This document shows positions 8,568-20,815 of a DNA stretch of 54,329 bases, piece by piece; positions within the stretch are counted from its first letter, which is position 1, and each line of letters begins with the position of its first letter. The notes beneath the pieces were generated by a model that was not told where the DNA came from, searched no databases, and saw only the letters and a list, made by a program, of their open reading frames with translations. A program made the position numbers and the translations under genes. Source of the DNA: Thermotogaceae bacterium (GTDB lineage Bacteria > Thermotogota > Thermotogae > Thermotogales > Thermotogaceae); the NCBI GenBank assembly GCA_026993805.1, contig JALWSA010000039.1, positions 1-54,329 on the forward strand. The letters run 5' to 3'.

Positions 8568-8588
8568 CTTCACCGGAGGTGATCGAAT

Positions 8589-8879
8589 TTGTTCGTGATA
8601 GCAAACTTCTTCAAAGCCCTGGGAATAGTGCTGAGAATATTCATTTATTTCGAGATATTCGTTATCATAATAGACGCCATACTCAGCTGGTTCCCATACT
8701 ACACACCCATGAAGTACTTCTTTTACTCGGCATCTCAACCGGTTCTTCGTCCCTTAAGAAGAATAATACCCCCAATTGGCCCTGTTGACATAACACCTTT
8801 TATTGCCATTTTGATATTGATATTCCTTGATAACTTCTTAGTTCAAACCTTCTTCGATCTGGCGGTGAGGCTCAAATGA
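8589..8879 (+). CDS. YggT family membrane protein
   Basis: A 96-residue protein with two hydrophobic helices (about 5-30 and 68-92) and the family signature YFEIFVIIIDAILSWFP...QPVLRPLRRIIPP between them. YggT proteins are small bacterial and plastid membrane proteins without a settled function, often near cell-division or membrane-homeostasis genes. The start is TTG with GGAGGTGAT 5-6 bases upstream. The stop overlaps the NAD kinase start by 4 bases. Confidence 0.88.
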   Translation: MFVIANFFKALGIVLRIFIYFEIFVIIIDAILSWFPYYTPMKYFFYSASQPVLRPLRRIIPPIGPVDITPFIAILILIFLDNFLVQTFFDLAVRLK

Positions 8880-9655
8880 GGTTTGCCGTATGCTATAAGC
8901 GTTCAAGAGAAGAAAGTGCAAGAAGGGTTAAAAGAGTTTTGGAAGGAGAAGGAGAAGTCGTCTACTTCAAAGCCTCAGATGAATCCCAGAAAATATCCAA
9001 CGTAGACATAATAGTCGTAGTGGGCGGCGATGGAACCGTCATAAGATGCGCTAAGGCTTCAGATGAAGGCATTCCGCTCGTTGGAATAAAAGCTGGAAGG
9101 CTTGGCTTTTTGAGCTCATACACCTTAGACGACATGGAAGAATTCGTTGAAGACCTGAAGACATGGGCTTTCATAAGAGATGAAAGATGGTTCTTGTCGA
9201 TCAAATCAGAGATAGGAGAATTTTTGGCACTAAACGATGTCGTTCTCCAGAAAGACCTTGAAGGAAGGATGCTTGAGATAGAAGTCATAATAAGCGGGGG
9301 TTCGCCGCTATGGTTTTTCGCAGACGGAATAATTGTCTCATCTCCAACTGGCTCGACTGCATACAACCTATCTGCAGGTGGACCTGTAGTCCATCCGGCT
9401 TGCGGCACCCTCCAGCTCACGCCCCTTCTCCCACACTTTCTTTTCAACAGGGGCATCGTTGTTCCAGCATCTTCCGGCGTTAATGTCATACTCGACGATT
9501 ACGCAAACATGCTCGTAGATGGAAAGATTATGGGAAAAGCAAAAAAGGTGCGTGTGGAAAGATCGAGCAAGTCAATAACCATTTTCAGATCCTCAAATTC
9601 TGACTTTTTCAAGGTACTAAAAACGAGAATCGGCTATGGGAGACGCCTTATTTGA
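8876..9655 (+). CDS. nadK: NAD kinase
   Basis: Phosphorylates NAD+ to NADP+ in the cytoplasm. At 259 residues it is usual for a bacterial NAD kinase. The GGDGT nucleotide loop lies near residue 43-47, LNDVV stands in for the NE-motif region, and SPTGSTAYNLSAGGP is the conserved substrate segment. ATG overlaps the yggT stop as ATGA. The only oddity is Asp in place of the more common Glu in the NE motif, which I would treat as a normal variant. Confidence 0.95.
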   Translation: MRFAVCYKRSREESARRVKRVLEGEGEVVYFKASDESQKISNVDIIVVVGGDGTVIRCAKASDEGIPLVGIKAGRLGFLSSYTLDDMEEFVEDLKTWAFIRDERWFLSIKSEIGEFLALNDVVLQKDLEGRMLEIEVIISGGSPLWFFADGIIVSSPTGSTAYNLSAGGPVVHPACGTLQLTPLLPHFLFNRGIVVPASSGVNVILDDYANMLVDGKIMGKAKKVRVERSSKSITIFRSSNSDFFKVLKTRIGYGRRLI

Positions 9656-9670
9656 TCGGGGGGTTCCCTT

Positions 9671-12600
9671 TTGTCAGTTCTGACCAAATACATATTCAAA
9701 AGATCCATAGGTCCATTTTTAATCGGTCTTGGAGGATTTATAGTATTCGTAAGTGTGGAAGTCCTATACCAACTCTCTTACATCATCGTTAGAAACCGTG
9801 TCGGTTTCGATAAGCTCCTTCTGCTGATCTATTACTATCTTCCATACTTCATATCCATGGGAATACCTGTAGGAGTTCTTCTCGCGATTTTCTGGACGGT
9901 ATCCGACCTGTCTGAAAAAAGAGAACTAATGGCATTTCAGGTACACGGAATATCCTTGAAGTACCTTATAGTACCTTTTTTGCTGTTCGCGGGAATTCTA
10001 AGCCTATTTTCGTATTTTCTCAACGACTCCATAGTTCCAAAAAGTCAGGTCAAAATCGACGAGGTGATGGCACGCTATATTTACAAACGCCCACATGTGG
10101 AATCCTATCTCGTGGAAGATGCGGTCGTTAAACACGATAACAAATTCATATATGTACAGCTCTATAACAAAAAGAAAAACAAGATGAAAAATATCCTGAT
10201 AATCGAATACGAACATGGGATTAAGAAGGTAACAACTGCAAACGAAGCCATAAGAGAGGACAAATACTGGTACCTTATCGACGGACGCTTTTATCTTGTA
10301 GATGAAAAGGGCTTCATGAAATTCAACTCGAAATTTCAAAAGATGCGGCTCAGGATGGACAGCGATTTTGGAAGAATGATATCCGCATCATCTCCCAAAA
10401 AAATGAGTCATAAAGAACTCGTAGAAACTATCAAAGCCATAGAAGACAAGAAAAGATCGGCGAGATGGGTTGTTGAGCTCCAGACGAGGTATTCAACATC
10501 TCTCTCTCCAGTGATAATAGTGCTCGTAGGTCTTTCTCTTTCTCTCCTTTTTAACCTCACAAGCAAATCTTGGGGAGTGATAATAACTTTCATAATAGTC
10601 GTTCTATATCAGGGTTCAGGCGCGTGGCTAAGCGCCATGGGAAAAGAGTACATTATACCCCCTGTTTTATCGGCATGGATACCGAACATTTTCTTTGGCA
10701 TATTCGGACTCGTTATATATCTCTTTATAGATACAAAATTTGCCCAAACAGTGAGAGAGATTTTCTGGAGATCGTTCATCATAGTCATATTGTTAATTCC
10801 ATCCATAGCTTTAACTAAGGACTACACGATAACAGCCAGTTCGGTGATTCTGAAAAACGACTTGGTAATCTTCACAGGAAACGTATCCATATCCGAAAAT
10901 GGTACTAATGTGATAACTGCAGCGAGCTGCTCCTATTTCCTGGACAGGGATTACATGATGCTTTACAACGCCCGCTTCATCTCAAAAAGAGAAAACGTTC
11001 CCTTTTTCAAAGCTATTTCCTTCAACGATGCAACACAAGAAGCTTCTATAATGAATGCAACGATAACTCTAAACGACGCGACTGTGACTATTGAATCTGC
11101 AAACTTCATTGTCCACTCAAAGAAAAGCAAGCTCTATTTGATCGAAAGTGGGCAAATTAGCATAAAAAACCATGATGGAGACATCATAAAATTGAAAGGA
11201 CCCCTGACTATTTTGAAAGACTCTTCAGAACTAAAGATAATCGACAGCAACGGGCAAATTAAAATCACATCCAAGAACGGTAACACTATAAAAGGTACTT
11301 ATGCAAAATACGGAAAAAGCACATCTTCTGGCTTCAAAGGGTATATACTGACAAAAATAAAAGATGAGGAAAAGAAACTATACATTTCAGGTCTCCACCT
11401 TACTATAAAAGATTCAAATTTATACACTGTTAAAGGGGGTTACTTAACCACATGCGACATTGAAGATCCACACTACTACATAGCTTTTGAGAGAGCCGAG
11501 GTAGAATCAGAAAAATACCTGGTAGCTCGAAACGTCGTTTTCTTCGTATTAGACACACCTATCTTTTATTTTCCGTTTTTCTATCAATCTCTTGGAAAAA
11601 ACCCCCTTTTTGAATTCTCAATAAAGTTCTTCCAGGATTACACAGGAAGCTCATACACCTTTAATGCTCCATACTCGAAAAATGGCATAGCCTCATTCAC
11701 CATTAAAACAGGGCAGGAAAATACCGAATATTCTCTGAATTTAGAAGACTCGTTTGACGACACGAAATTTTCCTTAAACAAGACCCTTGGTGATTCAGAA
11801 ACGTTCTCGCTAAAACTCTCCACAAAACTCCCTTTCAAAACCTCTATCTCTATAAATCAATCTGAGGAAACCGAACTTTACAATCTAACATCCTCTTACG
11901 ACCTCGGAGTATTTTCATCCAAATTGCAGATTTATAGAAACTATTCAGATGGCAAAGTCTTTTGGATGCTGCCAAGCATTTACATCAAAAGCAAAAGAAA
12001 TTTCTCAATTTTCGATACTTCACTCAAGCTCTCATATTTCACACACAAACAAACCCTTTATTACGATATAGAAAACGGTGGCCTTTTCCAGAATATGGGA
12101 AATAGTCAAGCAGAAGGCAAACTCTCCGTCTCATTATATAAAACACTTTTAAAAGACATTGGTTCCAAATTATCGTTATCTAACGCCTTCTCTTATTATT
12201 TACCCCCACCAAAAGAAGCAGAAGAAAACCAATGGGATAATCACATAACAGGAAAGTTTTATATCTTTTCTTCTTCAATGAACACCGAATTGATCAACTT
12301 ACAGACTTCCGAAATAATCGAGTTCTCGAGATCAGATAACAGTGAAGATACTTGGAGAGAAAATTTTTCTTTTAATCACAGCTCGGAACTCAACTTCACT
12401 CCTTTTAAGCCTTTCACCACAAAACTAACGTATACAAGAAAGAGCTCTTTTTACAGAGATTATTCACAAGCCGATTTCCAGAAATCCGGTGTGGACCATC
12501 ACCTCGATCTAAAGGCATCCTTGACGCTTCCCTTGCTCTTTCTAACCTCAACGCTCGATCTTCAAACCTCATACGACTTCCTAAATGAAGAAAAACCATG

Positions 12601-13276
12601 GGAGTACCCTCTCATAAGCCTTTCTGAAAAAACACAATTTGAAGAGTGGGAACTTGGTGCAACGTTGAGCACAAGGTACTTATACGATGAACAGACCCTC
12701 TTCAAAGAGGTTACAATATCCATGTCGCAGATATATAAACATGGTTCTTTCAAGAACAATATCAAGTTTGTCTATGAACTCGAGGAAGAAAAACCTGTAG
12801 ATGAAATCGTGGACACGTTTTCTACCAAGTATCTTCCCTTGTTTGGATGGCAGTTCAACATATCTGGACTTGGGAAGATAAAGCTTCGAACGGAAAACCC
12901 AAAACTGTATTATTTTAATGTAAAAGGTCACTTTGTAAGAGAAAAAGTTAAAAACGTTTTAAACATAACTTACAACTCCCCTGTTGACTCCGATGAATCA
13001 TATTTCACAATGGGGTTTCTATCGAAAGGAGGGGATCCGAGTTTTTCCTTAAACATAAGTTTGAAATCTGAGGGCAATATCATAACAATACCAGATTTCT
13101 CTTTGAGCCTTACAAAAAAATTGCACAAATGGATCCTGACAACTTCGATGTCTTTCTCACTGATAGATAGACTCCGCTTTTCTAAATTCATTCTCGCGTT
13201 CAAATTGGGTGATTTCCCTGACAAATATTTCCAGTACGACGCCATTAACGACTCATTCGATCTGGGTGTGATGTGA
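9671..13276 (+). CDS. Fusion: LptF/LptG-type permease + OstA periplasmic domain + LptD-like outer-membrane barrel
   Basis: A 1201-residue uninterrupted frame. Residues 1-355 are an LptF/LptG (YjgP/YjgQ) permease: helices near 13-35, 48-75 and 97-118, a periplasmic jellyroll about 120-265, then helices near 276-297, 302-323 and 330-353. A basic linker and a seventh helix (about 366-381, SFIIVILLIPSIALT) would return the chain to the periplasm. Residues 384-600 are OstA-like beta repeats (TASSVILKNDLVIFTGNVSI). CDIEDPHYYIAFERAEV and FYFPFFYQSLGKNP match the LptD N-domain/barrel junction. The last 500 residues alternate like amphipathic beta strands. In Proteobacteria these parts are separate proteins moving lipopolysaccharide. 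The start is TTG after a G-rich site; the gene follows nadK by 15 bases. The transported lipid is unknown. Confidence 0.85.
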   Translation: MSVLTKYIFKRSIGPFLIGLGGFIVFVSVEVLYQLSYIIVRNRVGFDKLLLLIYYYLPYFISMGIPVGVLLAIFWTVSDLSEKRELMAFQVHGISLKYLIVPFLLFAGILSLFSYFLNDSIVPKSQVKIDEVMARYIYKRPHVESYLVEDAVVKHDNKFIYVQLYNKKKNKMKNILIIEYEHGIKKVTTANEAIREDKYWYLIDGRFYLVDEKGFMKFNSKFQKMRLRMDSDFGRMISASSPKKMSHKELVETIKAIEDKKRSARWVVELQTRYSTSLSPVIIVLVGLSLSLLFNLTSKSWGVIITFIIVVLYQGSGAWLSAMGKEYIIPPVLSAWIPNIFFGIFGLVIYLFIDTKFAQTVREIFWRSFIIVILLIPSIALTKDYTITASSVILKNDLVIFTGNVSISENGTNVITAASCSYFLDRDYMMLYNARFISKRENVPFFKAISFNDATQEASIMNATITLNDATVTIESANFIVHSKKSKLYLIESGQISIKNHDGDIIKLKGPLTILKDSSELKIIDSNGQIKITSKNGNTIKGTYAKYGKSTSSGFKGYILTKIKDEEKKLYISGLHLTIKDSNLYTVKGGYLTTCDIEDPHYYIAFERAEVESEKYLVARNVVFFVLDTPIFYFPFFYQSLGKNPLFEFSIKFFQDYTGSSYTFNAPYSKNGIASFTIKTGQENTEYSLNLEDSFDDTKFSLNKTLGDSETFSLKLSTKLPFKTSISINQSEETELYNLTSSYDLGVFSSKLQIYRNYSDGKVFWMLPSIYIKSKRNFSIFDTSLKLSYFTHKQTLYYDIENGGLFQNMGNSQAEGKLSVSLYKTLLKDIGSKLSLSNAFSYYLPPPKEAEENQWDNHITGKFYIFSSSMNTELINLQTSEIIEFSRSDNSEDTWRENFSFNHSSELNFTPFKPFTTKLTYTRKSSFYRDYSQADFQKSGVDHHLDLKASLTLPLLFLTSTLDLQTSYDFLNEEKPWEYPLISLSEKTQFEEWELGATLSTRYLYDEQTLFKEVTISMSQIYKHGSFKNNIKFVYELEEEKPVDEIVDTFSTKYLPLFGWQFNISGLGKIKLRTENPKLYYFNVKGHFVREKVKNVLNITYNSPVDSDESYFTMGFLSKGGDPSFSLNISLKSEGNIITIPDFSLSLTKKLHKWILTTSMSFSLIDRLRFSKFILAFKLGDFPDKYFQYDAINDSFDLGVM

Positions 13277-13285
13277 GGTGATAGG

Positions 13286-16764
<3,479 letters not shown>

Positions 16765-16767
16765 GCC

Positions 16768-17991
16768 TTATCCAACAATCTCATCGAAAATTCTCAAGTA
16801 CCTCAAAAGGTGGGATGTTATCAGAAACTCCCGCCTTACTTTTTCTTTTCCGTTTTCCCCCATTCTCCTTCTCTTTTTTTCATCGTTCAAGAGCTCCAAC
16901 ACGGCCTGCGCGAGCTCTTCAACATCCCATCTCAGATAACCCGAAACACCGTCTTCAACCTGGATCTTCACCCCACCGGCAGGTCTTGCCACGACGGGAT
17001 TTCCCTTCCAGAGCATCTCAGAAATCACCAATCCAAAACCCTCTTTAGTCGCCGTGTGAAGACCAACTTTCGACATTCTCTGGATGGCGTTGACTTCCAA
17101 AGAACCAACACCGATGAGGTTCGTGAGAAACTTTATGTCATCATCCACTCCCGCATACCTTAAAACCTTCTCGTAAAAAACCCAGCCTTCAGGATCATCA
17201 TGCGCCATAGCCGAAACCACGGCAAGCTGCACATCCCTTTGCTCTTTCACTTTCCTGTAAACATCTATCGCAGAGAACAAATCTTTCCATGGATCGAATC
17301 TCGCTACAACAGTTATCAAACCTTTGTTTGAATCCATCCCATATTGCTTTGCTACCCCGTCGATTTCTTCCCTTTTCAGTTCTCTGTTCTTGTCGCTCAA
17401 AGGATCTATGCTCGGCGGGAATGGAACGCTCCTTTCCTTGAAATCTTCAGGGAAGTATTCTTCGAGATGAAAGAGAAGCTTTTCATAAGGTTGCAAAAAC
17501 TCTTTGAATCTATTCCAAAAAACCTTATTTGGGGAAGAAAGGTCTATATGGCATCTCCAAACGAGCTTGCAGCCACATTTCGCAAAAAGTGGTATCATGG
17601 CAGGCTGCGGATCGTGAATTACTACAACATCGTAGTCTTCTCCTAACAATTTGGCGTTTTCCCTGCTCACCTTCTCGTAAAGATTCAATTCCTCTTTAGA
17701 GAGATCTCCTTCTGAACCTTGGAGCATGTTGTGTATTTTCTTTGTGACATTGAAAAATTCCGGTGGTGCTTCCATAACAGCCCACTCAACTTCCAGTCCC
17801 ACAGATCTCATGAGCGGAACAAGGGCATACAAAAGCTCCGCAACCCCGCCTCCGAAGGCAGTTGCATTCACGTGCAAAACCTTCAACCCTCTGAGTTTCT
17901 CACCGAGTTTCTTTATTTCATTAAGCTCTTCCGCATTGGCAATAGACTCATACATTTTGAGATCTCGTTTTTCAAAGTCTTCTACTCTCAC
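16768..17991 (-). CDS. treT: Trehalose glycosyltransferring synthase (TreT)
   Basis: A GT4-family transferase of 407 residues that makes trehalose from a nucleotide-glucose and glucose and can run in reverse to use imported trehalose. It begins with the TreT-type segment KVLHVNATAFGGGVAELLYAL, continues EFFNVTKKIHNMLQG, and has the GT-B C-terminal half with RFDPWKD and the acceptor/donor motif KEGFGLVISEMLWKG. The GTG start overlaps the stop of the ROK regulator (GTGA). Its place after a ROK regulator and sugar ABC genes supports trehalose as substrate. A related glycosyltransferase of the same family making another glucoside is the alternative. Confidence 0.85.
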   Translation of the reverse strand: MRVEDFEKRDLKMYESIANAEELNEIKKLGEKLRGLKVLHVNATAFGGGVAELLYALVPLMRSVGLEVEWAVMEAPPEFFNVTKKIHNMLQGSEGDLSKEELNLYEKVSRENAKLLGEDYDVVVIHDPQPAMIPLFAKCGCKLVWRCHIDLSSPNKVFWNRFKEFLQPYEKLLFHLEEYFPEDFKERSVPFPPSIDPLSDKNRELKREEIDGVAKQYGMDSNKGLITVVARFDPWKDLFSAIDVYRKVKEQRDVQLAVVSAMAHDDPEGWVFYEKVLRYAGVDDDIKFLTNLIGVGSLEVNAIQRMSKVGLHTATKEGFGLVISEMLWKGNPVVARPAGGVKIQVEDGVSGYLRWDVEELAQAVLELLNDEKKRRRMGENGKEKVRREFLITSHLLRYLRIFDEIVG

Positions 17992-19100
17992 ACTTTCACC
18001 TCTTCTCTGAGAAATTCAACTGCTGCCTTGAACGCCGCTCCCTTTTCGAATGCATCATCCTCTCCTCTGAAATGAAATCTAACCTTTTCAACTCCTTGTC
18101 TTTTGAAATTCAACTTGACCCGCTCTTCAACCTCGTTGACCATCCACCCCGCTATTCCTTCGCCATAAAAGCTAACCTTCTCAGGTTGAAATAAAACCAC
18201 AAGGTTCCCTATGACCATGGAGAGCATATCCAGCGATTTATCGTAAATCTTCCTAACCTTTTCTGGTTCTTTCTTAGATAGTTCCCAGAGTTTCAATAGC
18301 TTATCCTCATACCTTTCGTGCTCGTATTCTACGAACTCTGTTATCGTGAAATCGCCGTGAGTAAAAGCTTTAAGATTCGCATAATCTGAAGCAACTGTTT
18401 CAAGACATCCCCTCTGTCCGCAATAACACATTTCCCCACTTCTATCCACTACAATGTGCCCGATGGGAAGCACCCTATTCTTTCCAGATTCACACCAGCA
18501 AGCACCTATCCCCAGACCGTAATTGACTATCAAGAACCTATCTCCACCGTATTTGAAACTCTCGTGCACTGAAAGAGCCTGAACATCACTCATTATCGAA
18601 ACCGTTCCACTGAAATTTTTTTTAAGAATCTCCTTTAAATCCAAGCCATTTATGTTCAACATGGGAGAATCAACTACTACACCATTTTCAACGTTTCCAG
18701 ATACCGATATACCTATAGCCGCTACCTTTTTCGTTACAAGCTCTTCTAATATCCTCTCAAGAAGCATCGTGTAACCAGATATATTTCTCATACCGTGGAA
18801 TACCTTCTCCTCTGTCCTCTTTATCTCTTTTAATGTTGCATCCATCAAAACCCCAATAACGGCCTCTCTACCTATTTTCACTCCTACTATCTTCCATGCT
18901 TTAGGAGAAAGCCTTACTATCTCAGAAGGCCTACCTCTACCTTTTCTCTCGCTCAAGACATCTATCTTTCCTTCTTGCCTTAGATCCCGTATAGCGTAGC
19001 TCAATGTGGACTTAGCCACGCCAAAGCTTTCCACTATTTCTTTCCTTCTAACCACACCTTTTCTGAGCAATTCCAGTAGGATTCGCCTTTTAAGAGTCAC
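17988..19100 (-). CDS. ROK-family transcriptional regulator (TreR-like)
   Basis: A repressor with an N-terminal winged HTH (residues about 1-65, with FGVAKSTLSYAIRDLRQEG as recognition region) and a ROK sugar-binding domain. The ROK zinc motif is present: GHIV then CYCGQRGCLE near two thirds of the chain. It probably senses the sugar imported by its neighbours and controls this operon. Thermotogales are known to regulate treT with a ROK protein, hence the TreR-like label. The GTG I chose lies 6 bases after GAGGG; an ATG 6 bases further up abuts that site. It follows the second permease by a few bases and overlaps treT by 4. Confidence 0.88.
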   Translation of the reverse strand: MTLKRRILLELLRKGVVRRKEIVESFGVAKSTLSYAIRDLRQEGKIDVLSERKGRGRPSEIVRLSPKAWKIVGVKIGREAVIGVLMDATLKEIKRTEEKVFHGMRNISGYTMLLERILEELVTKKVAAIGISVSGNVENGVVVDSPMLNINGLDLKEILKKNFSGTVSIMSDVQALSVHESFKYGGDRFLIVNYGLGIGACWCESGKNRVLPIGHIVVDRSGEMCYCGQRGCLETVASDYANLKAFTHGDFTITEFVEYEHERYEDKLLKLWELSKKEPEKVRKIYDKSLDMLSMVIGNLVVLFQPEKVSFYGEGIAGWMVNEVEERVKLNFKRQGVEKVRFHFRGEDDAFEKGAAFKAAVEFLREEVKV

Positions 19101-19109
19101 CGCCATCCC

Positions 19110-19931
19110 TCACTTCATCGACCAACCAATCATACCCCTGATATAGTACTTCTGAAGCAGCAGATAAACCAAGATCGGAACCATCATCACCATGATGGCA
19201 GCGGCAGAAAGGACTCCCCAATCAACGTGGTAGACCCCTCTCATGAGAGGTATTCTCTGCGTTGCCAAGAACCTTTCAGGAGTGTAAATGGTTATCAACT
19301 CTAAGAAGAAACTGCTCCAAACCCAAGTGAATTGAAGAGCCGCTGCAGAACCAATGGCCGGGAGCGAGAGCGGAAATGCAATCTTGAAGAATATTTTGAA
19401 ATCACTCGCACCATCTATCCTGGCAGCCTCTTCTATCTGAGGGGGAAGGGTGGTGAAGAAATTCCTCATGAAAAAAGTTATCCATGGCGTTCCCCAGGCT
19501 GTGTGGAGCAAGATCAACCCGATGTAAGAATCCAAAAGATTCATCTTGAGAAGCATTTCATAAAGAGGTATAGCAACCATTTGGAGCGGCAAAGCAAGGG
19601 TTATGACCACTACAATGTAGACAAGTTTCTTGAGCGGAAACCTATACCTTGCAAGGTAGTACCCTGCCATCGTCGCTATGACCAAAGGAAGAACTGTCGC
19701 GGAAGTTGCCACTATTAGAGAATTCGGTATACCACGTGAAAGAGGAGCAGTCGGGTGATTCCACGCCTGGTAAAAGTTATTGAAGCTCGGATGAAACGAA
19801 GAGAAATCCCACCAGCCGTTTAAAAGCTCGTCCATCGGACGTATTGCCGTCATAAAGACTCCCATGAAAGGCACAAGCCAAACCAGACCAAAGATCCATC
19901 CTATTATGTTCACAACCAGTTTTTTACTCAT
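19110..19931 (-). CDS. Sugar ABC transporter permease, MalG-type
   Basis: The second inner-membrane channel subunit of a carbohydrate ABC importer, 273 residues with six predicted helices. The EAA loop that docks the ATPase reads EEAARIDGASDFKIFFKIAFPL. The C-terminus KYYIRGMIGWSMK follows the family pattern '...F..G...GA.KG'. It overlaps the MalF-type permease by 4 bases and precedes the ROK regulator closely. No ATPase gene lies in this cluster, so a shared MsmK/MalK-type ATPase elsewhere is expected. Confidence 0.92.
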   Translation of the reverse strand: MSKKLVVNIIGWIFGLVWLVPFMGVFMTAIRPMDELLNGWWDFSSFHPSFNNFYQAWNHPTAPLSRGIPNSLIVATSATVLPLVIATMAGYYLARYRFPLKKLVYIVVVITLALPLQMVAIPLYEMLLKMNLLDSYIGLILLHTAWGTPWITFFMRNFFTTLPPQIEEAARIDGASDFKIFFKIAFPLSLPAIGSAAALQFTWVWSSFFLELITIYTPERFLATQRIPLMRGVYHVDWGVLSAAAIMVMMVPILVYLLLQKYYIRGMIGWSMK

Positions 19932-20806
19932 TTTTCCTCACCTACCGATCTTATAAGCGGAATCGCTGCTATCATCGTGAAAACAGTCAGAAGAACGGCT
20001 ACAACCGCAGCCTTTCCATAATCGAATTCGATGAAGGCATAATTGTACATCTGGATCGCCAGGACATTCGAAGCACCTCCAGGTCCTCCCTGAGTTGCAA
20101 CATAAACTATATCGAATATCTTGAGATCCCAAAGGAGCGTCATTGTTGCAACGACAACGGTTATAGGTTTTAGAAGCGGCACAGTTATCTTGAAAAACTG
20201 CACAAAAGGACCCGCCCCATCTATTGCGGCTGCTTCATAGAAATCCTTTGGAATAGTCTCAAGCCCTGCAGAATAAAGCGTCATGCTGAAACCCGTCCAG
20301 AGCCAAACTGACCCAAGAATCAAAGAGAAAAGAGCTGTCTCCGGATGTGCAGTCCACGTTTTGACTTGCAAACCAAAAAGTCTTAAAAACGCATTGACCA
20401 CACCAACATTGGCATCGAACATGAAATTTATCATTACTCCTCCAACTATCATCGGCATAACCATTCCAAAGAAAACAAATGTCTTGAGAAGATTCCCTCC
20501 CCAAGTCTTCCTGAGAATAACCGCCAGAATAAGCCCCATGATTATCGTCAACGGGAGATGCAGAGCAATCCAAATGGCGTTGTGCAATAAAGTGCCCAGG
20601 GGGAATTCCCCCCGGGCAATACCTTCCTTGTTTATCGTATCCCTGCTGCTCAAAACTTTTACATAGTTCTTCAAAGTCAAATGCCCATCTTCATCGAAAA
20701 AGCTGAGCAAGATCGTTCTCAGTGACGGATACACAACAAAAGTCCCTATCAATATCAATGCAGGAAGCATAAAGAATAAAAAGTGCGAAAGCTTCGACCT
20801 TCTCAT
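19928..20806 (-). CDS. Sugar ABC transporter permease, MalF-type
   Basis: The first channel subunit of the same importer, 292 residues with six helices. Its EAA loop reads YEAAAIDGAGPFVQFFKITVPLL. The first helix starts FLFFMLPALILIGTFVVYPS, characteristic of MalF/UgpA-type permeases. It lies 9 bases after the binding-protein stop and overlaps the MalG-type gene by 4 bases. With the neighbouring TreT, trehalose or a related alpha-glucoside is the likely cargo, which is inference from context. Confidence 0.92.
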   Translation of the reverse strand: MRRSKLSHFLFFMLPALILIGTFVVYPSLRTILLSFFDEDGHLTLKNYVKVLSSRDTINKEGIARGEFPLGTLLHNAIWIALHLPLTIIMGLILAVILRKTWGGNLLKTFVFFGMVMPMIVGGVMINFMFDANVGVVNAFLRLFGLQVKTWTAHPETALFSLILGSVWLWTGFSMTLYSAGLETIPKDFYEAAAIDGAGPFVQFFKITVPLLKPITVVVATMTLLWDLKIFDIVYVATQGGPGGASNVLAIQMYNYAFIEFDYGKAAVVAVLLTVFTMIAAIPLIRSVGEEK

Positions 20807-20815
20807 AGAACCTCC

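Noticed and set aside
9671-13276. Lpt fusion as an artefact of a missed stop between two genes
   Set aside because: The frame is continuous through the junction, there is no ribosome site or ATG at the OstA start, and the seventh helix makes topological sense. Read errors cannot be ruled out without raw data.
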